From Microbacterium helvum (lineage in GTDB: Bacteria; Actinomycetota; Actinomycetes; Actinomycetales; Microbacteriaceae), in the NCBI RefSeq assembly GCF_014779795.1, contig NZ_JACXZS010000007.1, forward strand, positions 186,001 to 250,000: DNA of 64,000 nucleotides, written 5' to 3'. A model generated the notes under the pieces. The model ran no database searches. It was not told where the DNA came from and worked only from the letters and a program-made list of their open reading frames with translations. This document shows, one piece after another, positions 8,609-20,256 of this stretch. How positions within the stretch are numbered: the stretch's first letter is position 1; each line of letters starts with the position of its first letter. A program made the translations under genes and the position numbers.

Positions 8609-8757
8609 GGTGGTGTTCCCCTTCCCCAGCCGGCCGCAGCATCGATGCGCGGCGCGGTCTTTCCCCGAGCCGCATCGTAGCCAGCGGTCGATCGCATGCA
8701 CCAGCATCGATTCGACCGACCGCGACGGCGACGCGGCGGGCACCGCGCCGAGGCGGT

Positions 8758-10299
8758 TCAGCCCCGCAGCAGCGCGCGCAGGGCTTGGATCGTGTCGGCC
8801 TCGTCGGGACGCTTGTCGGGGCGGTAGCCCTTGACACGGGCGAACCGCAGCGCGACCCCGCCGGGGTAGCGCGCCGAGCGCTGCACGCCGTCGATCGCGA
8901 TCTCGACGACGGTGACGGGCTGCACGTGCAGGGCGTAGGCGGAACGGTGCGTCTCGATCGTGGGGAAGTGCTCGGTCTGCCAGCGCAGGGTGGCGTCGGT
9001 CAGGCCCTTGAACGTCTTGCCCACCATGACGAATCCGCCCGGTTCGCCGAACTCCCCCGTCGGATCGAGCGCGCCCAGGTGCAGATTCGACAGCATCCCG
9101 GTGCGGCGTCCCGAGCCGGGCTCGACGGCGAGCACCACGAGATCGTAGGTGAGCACGGGCTTCACTTTGAGCCAGCCCTTTCCGCGGCGCCCGGCAGCGT
9201 ACGGCGCGTCGAGAGTCTTGACCATCACGCCCTCGTGCCCGGCGGCCAGCGCTTCGCGCGAGAATTCCTCAGCCACCGCCGGATCGTCGGTGATGATGCC
9301 GGGCATCCGCGCCTCACCGGCGACGCGGGCGAGCGCGTCGAGCCGCGTCGAGAGCGGCGCGTCGATGAGGTCGTCGCCGTCGAGGTGCAGGATGTCGAAG
9401 AACCACGGCCGCAGCACGGCCGCCGCTTCGGTCTCGGAGCCGAACCGCGCCATCGTGTCCTGGAAAGGGCGCGGTGCACCGTCTTCGTCGAGAGTGAGCG
9501 TCTCGCCGTCGAGGATCACGCGCTCGGCAGGGAGTTCGCGCACGGCGTCGACGATCTCGGGGACGCGGTGGGTGATCTCCGCCAGGCTGCGCGTGTAGAC
9601 GTGCACCTCGTCGCCGTCGCGGTGCACCTGGATGCGGGCACCGTCGAGCTTGTACTCGATGGATGCCGCCACGCGGTCGCCGCCCGCGGCCAGCCCATCC
9701 AGGGCGTCGGCGATGCTGCCGGCTGTCGACGCGAGCATCGGCATGACGGGACGGCCGACGCGGAGTCCGACGGCGTCGAGTCCGTCGGCGGTGCCGGTGA
9801 GCGCGAGCAGTGCGGTCTCGCCCAGGTCACCCGACAGCATGGCCGCGCGCCGCACAGCGGCCGGTGTGCGGTCGGAGGCCTTCGCGACCGCATCGAGCAG
9901 GACGCCCTCGAGCGCGCCCGTGCGCAGTTCGCCGAGCATGATGCGTGCGAGCAGGTCCCACTCCCCTGCCGTGGCGCGGCGTGCGAGCCGCTCCAGCTCG
10001 GCGGAGCGCGCGGCGACCGATCCGGGTCCGTCGGTGCCGGCGAGCGCGTCGAGGGCGGCATCCACTTCATTCAGGGTGAGGGACGGGTTCTGCGCATGAG
10101 GCACGTCGAGGTTCGTGACGCTTCGCCATCCGACGCCCAGGCGACCCTGCCGCGGCGAGGCGAGCAGGAACCCGACGGCGGGTACGATCTCCGCACGGTC
10201 GAGCCTGCGCAGCACGTCGGCGAGCGCGGCGACCTTGGCCAGACGGGACGAGGTCGCGACGACGGCATCCGTGACCGTCACGAGCTCCTGCAGCAGCAT
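8758..10299 (-). CDS. ATP-dependent DNA ligase (LigB-like)
   Basis: Seals DNA nicks using ATP; 513 residues, the length of mycobacterial LigB. The order is N-terminal alpha-helical DNA-binding domain (1 to about 200), adenylation domain with the nucleotidyl-lysine motif EYKLDGARIQ at about residue 213, and OB-fold domain ending with a TRP-like C-terminal motif. Downstream motifs LDGE and EGVMVKTLDAPY with KGWLKVKP are intact. I took ATG 10299 (MLLQELVTV) because the DNA-binding domain begins there; no clear Shine-Dalgarno is visible. No Ku or polymerase partners adjoin, so NHEJ involvement is not indicated. The main replicative enzyme would be NAD-dependent LigA elsewhere. Confidence 0.92.
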   Translation of the reverse strand: MLLQELVTVTDAVVATSSRLAKVAALADVLRRLDRAEIVPAVGFLLASPRQGRLGVGWRSVTNLDVPHAQNPSLTLNEVDAALDALAGTDGPGSVAARSAELERLARRATAGEWDLLARIMLGELRTGALEGVLLDAVAKASDRTPAAVRRAAMLSGDLGETALLALTGTADGLDAVGLRVGRPVMPMLASTAGSIADALDGLAAGGDRVAASIEYKLDGARIQVHRDGDEVHVYTRSLAEITHRVPEIVDAVRELPAERVILDGETLTLDEDGAPRPFQDTMARFGSETEAAAVLRPWFFDILHLDGDDLIDAPLSTRLDALARVAGEARMPGIITDDPAVAEEFSREALAAGHEGVMVKTLDAPYAAGRRGKGWLKVKPVLTYDLVVLAVEPGSGRRTGMLSNLHLGALDPTGEFGEPGGFVMVGKTFKGLTDATLRWQTEHFPTIETHRSAYALHVQPVTVVEIAIDGVQRSARYPGGVALRFARVKGYRPDKRPDEADTIQALRALLRG

Positions 10300-10330
10300 G
10301 AGGGGATTCTCGCACCGGCCGCCGACACGC

Positions 10331-11098
10331 TCACAGAACGGCGGCAGCCGCAGCGACGAAGGACAGGTAGGCGTCGACCGTGTCGTCGGCGACGATCGCG
10401 CGCAGCACGACCTCGTCGACGGCCTCGCGATACGCCGCAATGCTGTCCGCGATGTCGTCAGGGCGCATCACCGTGTCGCCCGCGGCGATCCCCAGCCGCT
10501 CGAAGTTCGCCGCGTACGCCGGGTAGCCTGCGTAGCGGTCGGCCTCGTCATCCAGCCGCGAGATCGCTGCCGCATCCGTCGCGGCGCGGACGTACAGCGC
10601 GACGTGGCCGCCCGGCGCGAGATCGTGCGCTTCACGGGCCTGCGAGCGGGCGGCATGCGGCGTGAGCCAGCTCAGCAGCACGCCGTCGGCGGCCGTCACC
10701 GCGAGCCGCCGCATCCGGGGACCGAGGGCGCCGACGACGATGCGGGCCTGCGACTGCACCTCCAGCGCGGCTGCCGCCTCGGTCACGCGCGCGAGAGCCC
10801 CCGCCGGCCGCGTGCCCGAGCCGATGCCCAGCACGAGGCGATGCTGCGGCAGACCCAGGTGAGCGACGCGGTCGAGGATCTCATCGGTGCCGCGTCGGTC
10901 CACCGGCAGCACGCCGGTGGCGAGCACCAGGCGGTCTGTCACGCTCGCGGCTGCCGCGAGCACGCCCAGCGCGTCGGCACCCGGCGTGTCGTTGACCCAC
11001 AGCCCGTGGAAGCCTGCCTGCTCGACCGCCGGCGCGAGGTGCGCGGCGACATCGGCGCCGGCAGCCGCGGCGATGCCGAGCGAGACGACCGCGCTCAT
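10331..11098 (-). CDS. LLM-class flavin/F420-dependent oxidoreductase (short form)
   Basis: Luciferase-like TIM-barrel protein, 255 residues, shorter than typical members (about 290-330). It keeps the N-terminal strand (SLGIAAAAGADVAAHLAPAVEQAGFHGLWVND), the LVLATGVLPVDRR segment and LGIGSGTRPAGA. In Actinobacteria many such enzymes use coenzyme F420; cofactor cannot be fixed here. Its ATG overlaps the stop of the upstream LLM gene by 4 bp (ATGA), so the two are co-translated, possibly as partners. Substrate unknown. Confidence 0.85.
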   Translation of the reverse strand: MSAVVSLGIAAAAGADVAAHLAPAVEQAGFHGLWVNDTPGADALGVLAAAASVTDRLVLATGVLPVDRRGTDEILDRVAHLGLPQHRLVLGIGSGTRPAGALARVTEAAAALEVQSQARIVVGALGPRMRRLAVTAADGVLLSWLTPHAARSQAREAHDLAPGGHVALYVRAATDAAAISRLDDEADRYAGYPAYAANFERLGIAAGDTVMRPDDIADSIAAYREAVDEVVLRAIVADDTVDAYLSFVAAAAAVL

Positions 11099-11964
11099 GC
11101 GCCCACCACGATGCGGGCCACCTCGCCGGCTGCGGCGTAGAACTCGGCGATGTCGCCGCGCGACGCCGGAAGCAGCACGACGTCGTCTACGCCGGCGTCG
11201 AAGTAACGTCGGGCACCCGCGGCGACCTGCGCCGGGTCCCCCCACAGCGCGCGCTCGGCCGGGTCGGGCTTGTCGCCCACGTCCGCGATCGCGCGTGCCT
11301 CGGAGTCCGCGCCGAATGCCGTGACCACATAGGCGACGACGTCGTGGCCGTCGCCCCGACTGGCCTCGGCACGGGCGCCGCGGATCGCCGCGACGGCGGT
11401 CTGATACTCCGCGGCGGTGTGACCGCTGTCGAGCACCGTGCCGTCGGCGACCTCGCCGCTCAGGCGCAGCGTCTTCGGCCCCTCGGCAGCGGCGTACACC
11501 GGCGGCGGCGTGACCGGCGGGTGGTTCAGCTGCACCGCGTCGAGCGTGACGTAGCGTCCCGTCGTCGTGACCTGCTCACCGGCGACCAGCCCGCGCAGTG
11601 CGGGGACGTACTCGCGCATCAGGGTCAGCGGCGACGCCACGCGCGCACCCGCCTGCCCCATCCACTCGAGCACGCCATGGCCGACGCCCGGCAGCAGACG
11701 CCCGGGAAAAAGCCTCTCGATGCTCGCGATCTCCATCGCCGTGGCGGCGACGTTGCGCAGCGGCATGGGGGCGATGCCGATCCCGATGCGCAGCGACTCC
11801 GTCCAGGCGAGGGCGGCACCCGCCGTCGCGAACGCCGACTGCCGGAAGCAGTCCTCCCAGATCCACAGTTCCGGCAGGCGCGCCCGCTCCGCCGCGGTCA
11901 CGGCGTCGTGGAACTCGTCCGGGGTGTGGGTGTACGGGTTGAAGATCGCACCGATGCGGGTCAT
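11095..11964 (-). CDS. LLM-class flavin/F420-dependent oxidoreductase
   Basis: Full-length luciferase-like protein of 289 residues. Features are GAIFNPYTHTPDEFHDAVTA at the N-terminus, LRIGIGIAPMPLRN, FPGRLLPGVGHGVLEWM, and PVYAAAEGPKTLRLSGEVADG near the cofactor-binding C-terminal half, typical of F420-dependent N5,N10-methylene-H4MPT reductase-like enzymes. First gene of a two-gene operon with the short LLM gene. Reaction and substrate are not identifiable. Confidence 0.88.
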   Translation of the reverse strand: MTRIGAIFNPYTHTPDEFHDAVTAAERARLPELWIWEDCFRQSAFATAGAALAWTESLRIGIGIAPMPLRNVAATAMEIASIERLFPGRLLPGVGHGVLEWMGQAGARVASPLTLMREYVPALRGLVAGEQVTTTGRYVTLDAVQLNHPPVTPPPVYAAAEGPKTLRLSGEVADGTVLDSGHTAAEYQTAVAAIRGARAEASRGDGHDVVAYVVTAFGADSEARAIADVGDKPDPAERALWGDPAQVAAGARRYFDAGVDDVVLLPASRGDIAEFYAAAGEVARIVVGA

Positions 11965-11986
11965 GCTCCCACTCTGGCAGGAGCCG

Positions 11987-12020
11987 CCGACACCCGCGAT
12001 GCGGACATCGCGGGTGTCGG
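11987..12020 (-). terminator. Hairpin terminator downstream of the Clp ATPase gene
   Basis: 14-bp perfect stem CCGACACCCGCGAT (11987-12000) with 12007-12020 and a GCGGAC loop, 7 bp after the Clp stop on the reverse strand. Confidence 0.78.
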
Positions 12021-12027
12021 ACGCGGA

Positions 12028-14583
<2,556 letters not shown>

Positions 14584-14599
14584 TCCCGCTCTCCTGAAA

Positions 14600-14652
14600 C
14601 TTGAGTGGACAGGTATCAAGTTATGAACTTGACACAGGCGATGTCAAGTTCA
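14600..14652 (-). promoter_or_regulatory. Clp promoter with two HAIR-like (HspR) inverted repeats
   Basis: Site 1 is CTTGAGT-N7-TATCAAG (14600-14620), 5 of 7 in the second arm against the HAIR consensus CTTGAGT-N7-ACTCAAG. Site 2 is a perfect 11-bp inverted repeat, TGAACTTGACA at 14624-14634 and its complement at 14642-14652, with the same 7-bp spacer. On the reverse strand TTGACA (14642-14647) forms a -35 box and CATAAC (14620-14625) a -10 with 16-bp spacing, so both operators cover the promoter. HspR binding is inference from family knowledge. Confidence 0.65.
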
Positions 14653-14771
14653 ACGGGAGAGATCTGCAGGTATTCCCCAGCGGGCGAAACAGTTCGACAC
14701 CGCGTGGATGTCGGCGACCGGGCGTAGCGTCAGGCTCGGAGGGGACCCGTTCAGCAAGAAGAGGGAGAACC

Positions 14772-15140
14772 ATGGACTGGAAGATCGAGCTCATCTTCGT
14801 GCCGGTCACGGATGTCGACCGCGCCAAGGAGTTCTACGAACGGATCGGCTGGAACGTCGACCACGACCAGACCCCGTTCGACGGTCTGCGCTTCGTGCAG
14901 GTGACGCCACCCGGTTCTGCCTGCTCGATCGCGTTCGGGACGGGTCTCGGCATCGATCTGGAGCCCGGCAGGCAGAAGACGGTGCAGCTCGTGGTCGCCG
15001 ACGCCGACGAGGCTCTGGCACATCTGAAGGGCGTCGACGTCGACGCCCGCGGGGTGGACGAGCAGGCGTGGGGACGGTTCGTGCAGTTCGACGACCCCGA
15101 CGGCAACACCTGGACGCTGCAGCAGCTGCCGCCCCGCTGA
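14772..15140 (+). CDS. VOC-family (glyoxalase/bleomycin-resistance fold) protein
   Basis: Small cytoplasmic protein of 122 residues with a single VOC module pair: IELIFVPVTDVDRAKEFYERIGW at the start and GRFVQFDDPDGNTWTLQQLP at the end. This is the layout of glyoxalase-like metalloenzymes that act as homodimers. ATG 14772 has GAGGGAG just upstream. It is divergent from the Clp gene and has its own promoter region. Substrate unknown. Confidence 0.9.
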   Translation: MDWKIELIFVPVTDVDRAKEFYERIGWNVDHDQTPFDGLRFVQVTPPGSACSIAFGTGLGIDLEPGRQKTVQLVVADADEALAHLKGVDVDARGVDEQAWGRFVQFDDPDGNTWTLQQLPPR

Positions 15141-15156
15141 GCCGGTCACACCCGAG

Positions 15157-15621
15157 TCAGTCGCGTCCGCCGGGCGGTCCGATGATGAGCAGCACGGCGA
15201 ACAGCGCCACTACGGCGAGGGCGATGAGGACGCCGAGCACCCAGGGCCGGCGCAGGAACCAGCGCATCAGCCGGTCGTACCAGCGTCCGTCTCGCGGGTC
15301 GTCGGTCGCTTCGAGGCGCCACGCGCCCGCGAGCCGGCCGGTGCGCTGCAGCCAGATCTCGGCGGGAATGGTCGCGTACGGGACGATGGCGCTCACGAGC
15401 GCGACGACGGTGGGCCCTACGCGCCAGCGGTTGTTGAGGGCGACCAGGATCACGGTCGCGCCGTATGACAGGAAGATGAAGCCGTGGATGCCGCCGCCGA
15501 TCGTGACGCCGAGCGCCCAGTCGGTCGTGGCCCGGACGATCAGTCCGACGATGAGGAGCGTCCACGAGATCGCCTCGGCGATCGCGAGGGCACGGAAGAG
15601 GGTGTGAGGGGTTCGGAACAC
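15157..15621 (-). CDS. DUF3817 integral membrane protein
   Basis: 154 residues. The DUF3817 domain is at the N-terminus: LFRALAIAEAISWTLLIVG, then IGGGIHGFIFLSYGATVILV and a third helix. A C-terminal extension (about 50 residues) adds one more hydrophobic helix, LGVLIALAVVALFAVLLII. GTG 15621 is supported as start because TAGGCT lies exactly 6 bp upstream with no Shine-Dalgarno, a leaderless arrangement. The gene lies directly downstream of a MarR gene, with a tandem palindrome in the 40-bp gap that overlaps this -10. Function of DUF3817 is unknown. Confidence 0.88.
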   Translation of the reverse strand: MFRTPHTLFRALAIAEAISWTLLIVGLIVRATTDWALGVTIGGGIHGFIFLSYGATVILVALNNRWRVGPTVVALVSAIVPYATIPAEIWLQRTGRLAGAWRLEATDDPRDGRWYDRLMRWFLRRPWVLGVLIALAVVALFAVLLIIGPPGGRD

Positions 15622-15623
15622 AC

Positions 15624-15660
15624 CTTCAGCCTAACTGAAAGTGCTTCAGGCTTTCTGAAG
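15624..15660. promoter_or_regulatory. Tandem palindromic operator between marR and the DUF3817 gene
   Basis: Two copies of CTTCAG-N5-CTGAA(A/G) at 15624-15640 and 15644-15660, 20 bp centre to centre, i.e. on one face of the helix. The reverse-strand -10 TAGGCT (15628-15633) of the DUF3817 gene lies inside the first copy, so binding would block RNA polymerase. The adjacent MarR protein is the natural candidate ligand. Confidence 0.7.
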
Positions 15661-15661
15661 G

Positions 15662-16093
15662 TCAGCCGTGCGCCTCGCCCGCGAGGCCGATCGGCTCCTC
15701 GTGCAGTCCCCGCAGCGCCGCCGCCAGGTCCGGCGCCCCGGCGGCCAGCCCGGCGTCGAGCGCGGCGAGCCGCTGCTCGGCGGCCTGCAGCACCTCGCCT
15801 CCGCGCGCGGTCACGCGCAGGTCCGACGCGGCCCCCGCATGCGCGGTGGCGTCCGCGACGAGCCCGTCACCGACGAGCGCCTGCACCGCCGTGTGGGCGG
15901 ACTGGACCGTCACCTGCGAGCGACGCGCCAGCTCACTGAACGAGATGCCCGGCGTCGAGCGGATGTGGGCGAGCAGACCGTACTTGCGCGTGGTGAGCCC
16001 GAGGTCTCGCAGCTGAGCGCCGAGGTGCGCGTCCCATACGCTCGCCACGGTGAGCAGCGAGATGACAGGACTGAAGGGACGCTCGGACGACAC
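15662..16093 (-). CDS. MarR-family transcriptional regulator
   Basis: Winged-helix repressor, 143 residues. The helix-turn-helix is at about residues 48-75 (GISFSELARRSQVTVQSAHTAV), followed by the wing and a C-terminal dimerisation helix. GTG 16093 is 7 bp after TAGCAT with no Shine-Dalgarno, hence probably leaderless. It is divergent from the methyltransferase and upstream of the DUF3817 gene, whose promoter carries a two-site palindrome. Effector unknown. Confidence 0.87.
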   Translation of the reverse strand: MSSERPFSPVISLLTVASVWDAHLGAQLRDLGLTTRKYGLLAHIRSTPGISFSELARRSQVTVQSAHTAVQALVGDGLVADATAHAGAASDLRVTARGGEVLQAAEQRLAALDAGLAAGAPDLAAALRGLHEEPIGLAGEAHG

Positions 16094-16124
16094 GGGGTAA
16101 ATGCTAGCCCGCTACCGTGGAGCG

Positions 16125-17234
16125 GTGACGTTCTCGCTCGACAGCCTGCGCCGCCGGCCCGATGTCGAGGCACCCGATCTCGTCGCGGTGGATGCCGCCG
16201 ACCGGCTGATCCTCGACGAATCCGCCGCCGCGCGTGCCGAGGCGGACGATGGTCGGCTGGTGGTGATCGGCGACGCCTATGGTGCGCTCACGCTCGGCTC
16301 TGCCGCGGCCGGCGCACGCGGCATCCGCGTCCACCAGGACCCGCTCACCGGCGAGCGGGCGCTGCACGCGAACGCGAACGCGTCCGGGTTGGACGGGACG
16401 TTCGCATCCCGCGCGCTCGACGCGGATCTCGTGCGCGATGCGCGTGTCGTGCTGCTCCGTCTGCCGCGCTCGCTCGACGCGCTCCGCGACATCGCCGGCC
16501 TGCTCGCCGCGCACGCGTCACGCGATGTCGTCGTGTTCGCAGGAGGCCGAGTCAAGCACATGACACTCGTGATGAACGATGTGCTGCGCGCCGACTTCGC
16601 ACACCTGGACGTCACCCTCGCCCGCCAGAAGTCCCGCGTCCTCATCGCGCGCGACCCGGGGGCCGGCCGCGACCCGGCTCCGGCCTGCGCGACCCACGAC
16701 GGGCTGGTCGTGTGCGCTTTCGGCGGAGCCTTCGCAGGCACCGCCGTCGACATCGGCACCCGGTTCCTGCTGGACCATCTTCCGGCCCGCCTCCCGGCCG
16801 ACGGCAGCGTCATCGACCTCGCGTGCGGGACCGGCGTCATCGCCACGACGCTGGCTCTGCGGCATCCTTCGCTCAAGGTGATCGGGTGCGACCAGTCGGC
16901 CGTCGCCGTGGCCTCGGCGCGCGCCACCGCGGCGGCGAACGGGGTCGCCGAGCGCGTCTCGATCGTCCGCGACGACATGCTGGGCGCGCAAGCCGACGGA
17001 TCCGCGGCGTTCATCGCGCTCAACCCGCCGTTCCATTCCGGCGCCGCCGTGCACGAGGGCATCGCGCCGCGGATGTTCGCCGAGGCGGCACGCGCGCTGC
17101 GCGTCGGCGGCGAACTGTGGACGGTGTGGAACTCGGGGCTGCAGTACCGGCCGGCACTCGAGCGCCTCGTCGGACCGACGCGGCAGATCGCGCGCAACGC
17201 GAAGTTCACGATCACGGCGTCGGCGCGACGCTGA
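16125..17234 (+). CDS. Class I SAM-dependent methyltransferase, RlmG/RsmC-like (rRNA guanine-N2)
   Basis: 369 residues with two Rossmann-like halves. The N-terminal half lacks a SAM motif, as in RsmC/RlmG. The C-terminal half has VIDLACGTGVIATTLAL (motif I), the acidic VIGCDQSAVAVASA, and the catalytic NPPFHSG motif that marks guanine-N2 rRNA methyltransferases. GTG 16125 is preferred over the upstream ATG because TACCGT lies 6 bp before it, a leaderless pattern shared by many genes here. Which rRNA base it modifies cannot be told. Confidence 0.88.
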   Translation: MTFSLDSLRRRPDVEAPDLVAVDAADRLILDESAAARAEADDGRLVVIGDAYGALTLGSAAAGARGIRVHQDPLTGERALHANANASGLDGTFASRALDADLVRDARVVLLRLPRSLDALRDIAGLLAAHASRDVVVFAGGRVKHMTLVMNDVLRADFAHLDVTLARQKSRVLIARDPGAGRDPAPACATHDGLVVCAFGGAFAGTAVDIGTRFLLDHLPARLPADGSVIDLACGTGVIATTLALRHPSLKVIGCDQSAVAVASARATAAANGVAERVSIVRDDMLGAQADGSAAFIALNPPFHSGAAVHEGIAPRMFAEAARALRVGGELWTVWNSGLQYRPALERLVGPTRQIARNAKFTITASARR

Positions 17235-17405
17235 CGGGTGGTCCAGGGCTGAGTTGACCGGGGGGCCGACGCGAGATGCCGGCTCCCCCGGTAGCCACGG
17301 GCTCGGGACCCGCGGCCGGGGCGCCGGACCGGGGCTCCGGCAGTCTCCCCCGCCCTAGAGACGACGATCTGGCGTGGTTATTACGCGGCTCGGTCGAATC
17401 TCACT

Positions 17406-17447
17406 GAATTCCACGATGTGGATACGCAATTCTTCCTTGTGGAATTC
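17406..17447. promoter_or_regulatory. Inverted repeat GAATTCCAC...GTGGAATTC upstream of the NCS1 gene
   Basis: Perfect 9-bp arms at 17406-17414 and 17439-17447, with a further GTGGA half-site at 17418-17422. It lies in an otherwise empty 280-bp gap (17235-17514), notably AT-richer than its surroundings. TACACT at 17461-17466 could be the -10. It looks like a regulator operator or a looped hairpin. Confidence 0.45.
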
Positions 17448-17514
17448 CTGGCTTCGTTCTTACACTTATCGGGCGCCGCGACATCGACGTCGCGCGGAAT
17501 CGATGGAGAACCCC

Positions 17515-19186
17515 GTGTCGGAACAGCTGACGAACGAGCACGTCGCCCACACCGCGATCTCGATGACCGGAACGGTCCACGAGATCCCCGAGTCGACGAG
17601 CCCCCGTCTGTACAACCGCGACCTCGCCCCCCAGCAAGCGCGCGGGCCGCAGCTGGAGCGCCTACAGCATCTTCACGCTGTGGGCCAACGACGTGCACAG
17701 CCTCGGCAATTACGCCTTCGCGATCGGGCTCTTCGCGCTGGGACTGGGTGGCTGGCAGCTGCTCGCCGCCCTCGCGATCGGGGCGGTGTTCCTCTTCCTG
17801 CTGCTGACGCTCTCGGGCTTCATGGGTGAGAAGACTGGCGTGCCCTTCCCCGTCATGAGCCGCATCTCGTTCGGCATCTACGGCGCGCAGATCCCCGCCC
17901 TGGTCCGCGGCGGCGTGGCGATCGCATGGTTCGGCGTGCAGACCTTCCTCGCCTCGCTCGTGCTGCGCGTCGCGCTCATCGCCGTCTTCCCTGGCCTCCA
18001 GCCGCTCGACGAGAACAGCATCCTGGGCCTGTCGACTCTCGGCTGGATCACGTTCGTCGCGCTGTGGATCGTGCAGGTCATCATCGTCAGCTACGGCATG
18101 GAGATGATCCGCAAGTACGAGGCCTTCGCGGGGCCGATCATCCTCATCACCTTCCTCGCTCTCGCGATCTGGATGCTCGCCGAGGCCGGCTTCACGATCT
18201 CGTGGCAGACCGAGGGCGCCTTCACGGGCGCCGAGATGTGGGGCCACATCTTCGGCGGCGCCGCGCTGTGGATCGCGATCTACGGCACGTTCGTCCTCAA
18301 CTTCTGCGACTTCACGCGCGGCGCCACGTCCAAGAAGGCGATCGTCCGCGGCAACTTCTGGGGCATCCCGGCCAACATGCTGCTGTTCGGCGCCATCGTC
18401 GTCACGCTCGCCGGCGCACAGTACGCGATCGACGGCCGCATCATCGAATCGCCCGCCGACATCGTGGCGGCGATCCCCCACACCGCGCTGCTCGTGCTCG
18501 CCTCGCTCGCGCTCATCGTCCTGACGGTCGCGGTGAACCTCATGGCCAACTTCGTGGCGCCGACGTACGCGCTGACGAACCTGTTCCCGAAGCACCTGAA
18601 CTTCCGTCGCGCCGCGCTCATCTCGGCGGTCATCGGCCTCGTGATCCTGCCGTGGAACCTGTACAACTCGCCCGTGGTGATCGTGTACTTCCTCGGCGGG
18701 CTCGGCGCGCTGCTCGGTCCGCTGTTCGGCATCATCATGGTCGACGCCCTGGTGACCGATGCGCCGGAGCTTCCCGGCCTCGACGGGCGCAAGATGTCGA
18801 AGAGCTACGGCAACGCCATCGCTCTCGGCATGACCGAAGACGAGACCGCCGCTGCCATCCGCCGCGCCCGCACCGACTCCGACCGCGAAATCGCCTACGA
18901 CCCCGAGAACCGTCCCGGGGTCGCCGGCCTGCTCGCCACCGCGGCCCTCGTCCAGGGCCGCACGCCGCACGAGGTCGCCGCCGAGATCGGGGCGGCCGGA
19001 AGCGGCGCCCTCAAGCGGCTCACCACCGAGGCGGTCAACGAGTACCTGCGCCCGCACCGCGAGAGACGGGCCGCGCTGTCGTCCGCCGACGCCGCTGCCG
19101 TGCTCCGAGAGGGCAACGCACGGGCCAACGCCGTCGCCGACCACACGCTCGACGAGGTGCGCGCCGCGATGGGCATGGTCTACTGA
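17515..19186 (+). pseudogene. NCS1 (cytosine/purine/allantoin-type) permease, frameshifted and fused to a TrpRS C-terminus
   Basis: GTG 17515, with GGAG at 17506, opens a frame coding SEQLTNEHV...RLYNRDLAP, the normal NCS1 N-terminus. At a C6 run (17627-17632) the frame shifts; with five Cs it would read LAPSKRAGRSWSAYSIFTLWAND and continue. The downstream frame is open from 17693, at an internal GTG within NDVHSLGN that has no Shine-Dalgarno. It carries the NCS1 helices through GPLFGIIMVD at 18745. The last helices and tail of the permease are then missing, and the frame runs directly into tryptophanyl-tRNA synthetase sequence. As read, the gene should not make an intact transporter. Sequencing or assembly error is a real alternative for both lesions. 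Confidence 0.8.
18746..19186 (+). CDS. C-terminal segment of a tryptophanyl-tRNA synthetase, in frame with the permease
   Basis: 146 residues beginning ALVTDAPELPGLDGRKMSKSYGN, with the class I KMSKS signature. The anticodon-binding helical region follows, to the normal C-terminus (TLDEVRAAMGMVY). The Rossmann half with the HIGH motif and most of the tryptophan pocket are absent, so it cannot be an active synthetase by itself. There is no start codon context or ribosome site at the junction; it is readable only as the tail of the permease frame. Presumably a complete trpS exists elsewhere in the genome. A hairpin terminator follows the stop directly. Confidence 0.8.
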   Translation, partial: ALVTDAPELPGLDGRKMSKSYGNAIALGMTEDETAAAIRRARTDSDREIAYDPENRPGVAGLLATAALVQGRTPHEVAAEIGAAGSGALKRLTTEAVNEYLRPHRERRAALSSADAAAVLREGNARANAVADHTLDEVRAAMGMVY

Positions 19187-19222
19187 GATGGTGGATGCCG
19201 GGCGCCCGGCATCCACCATCTC
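19185..19222. terminator. Perfect 19-bp hairpin between the fusion gene and nrdF
   Basis: Arm GAGATGGTGGATGCCGGGC (19185-19203) and its exact complement (19204-19222) abut with no spacer. It overlaps the TGA of the fusion gene and lies 23 bp beyond nrdF, so it probably terminates both convergent units. Confidence 0.82.
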
Positions 19223-19245
19223 AAAGGTCGATCAGAACGAGGTGG

Positions 19246-20256
<1,011 letters not shown>

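Noticed and set aside
8758..10299. NHEJ repair system around the DNA ligase
   Set aside because: No Ku, polymerase or nuclease domain in the protein or neighbouring genes.
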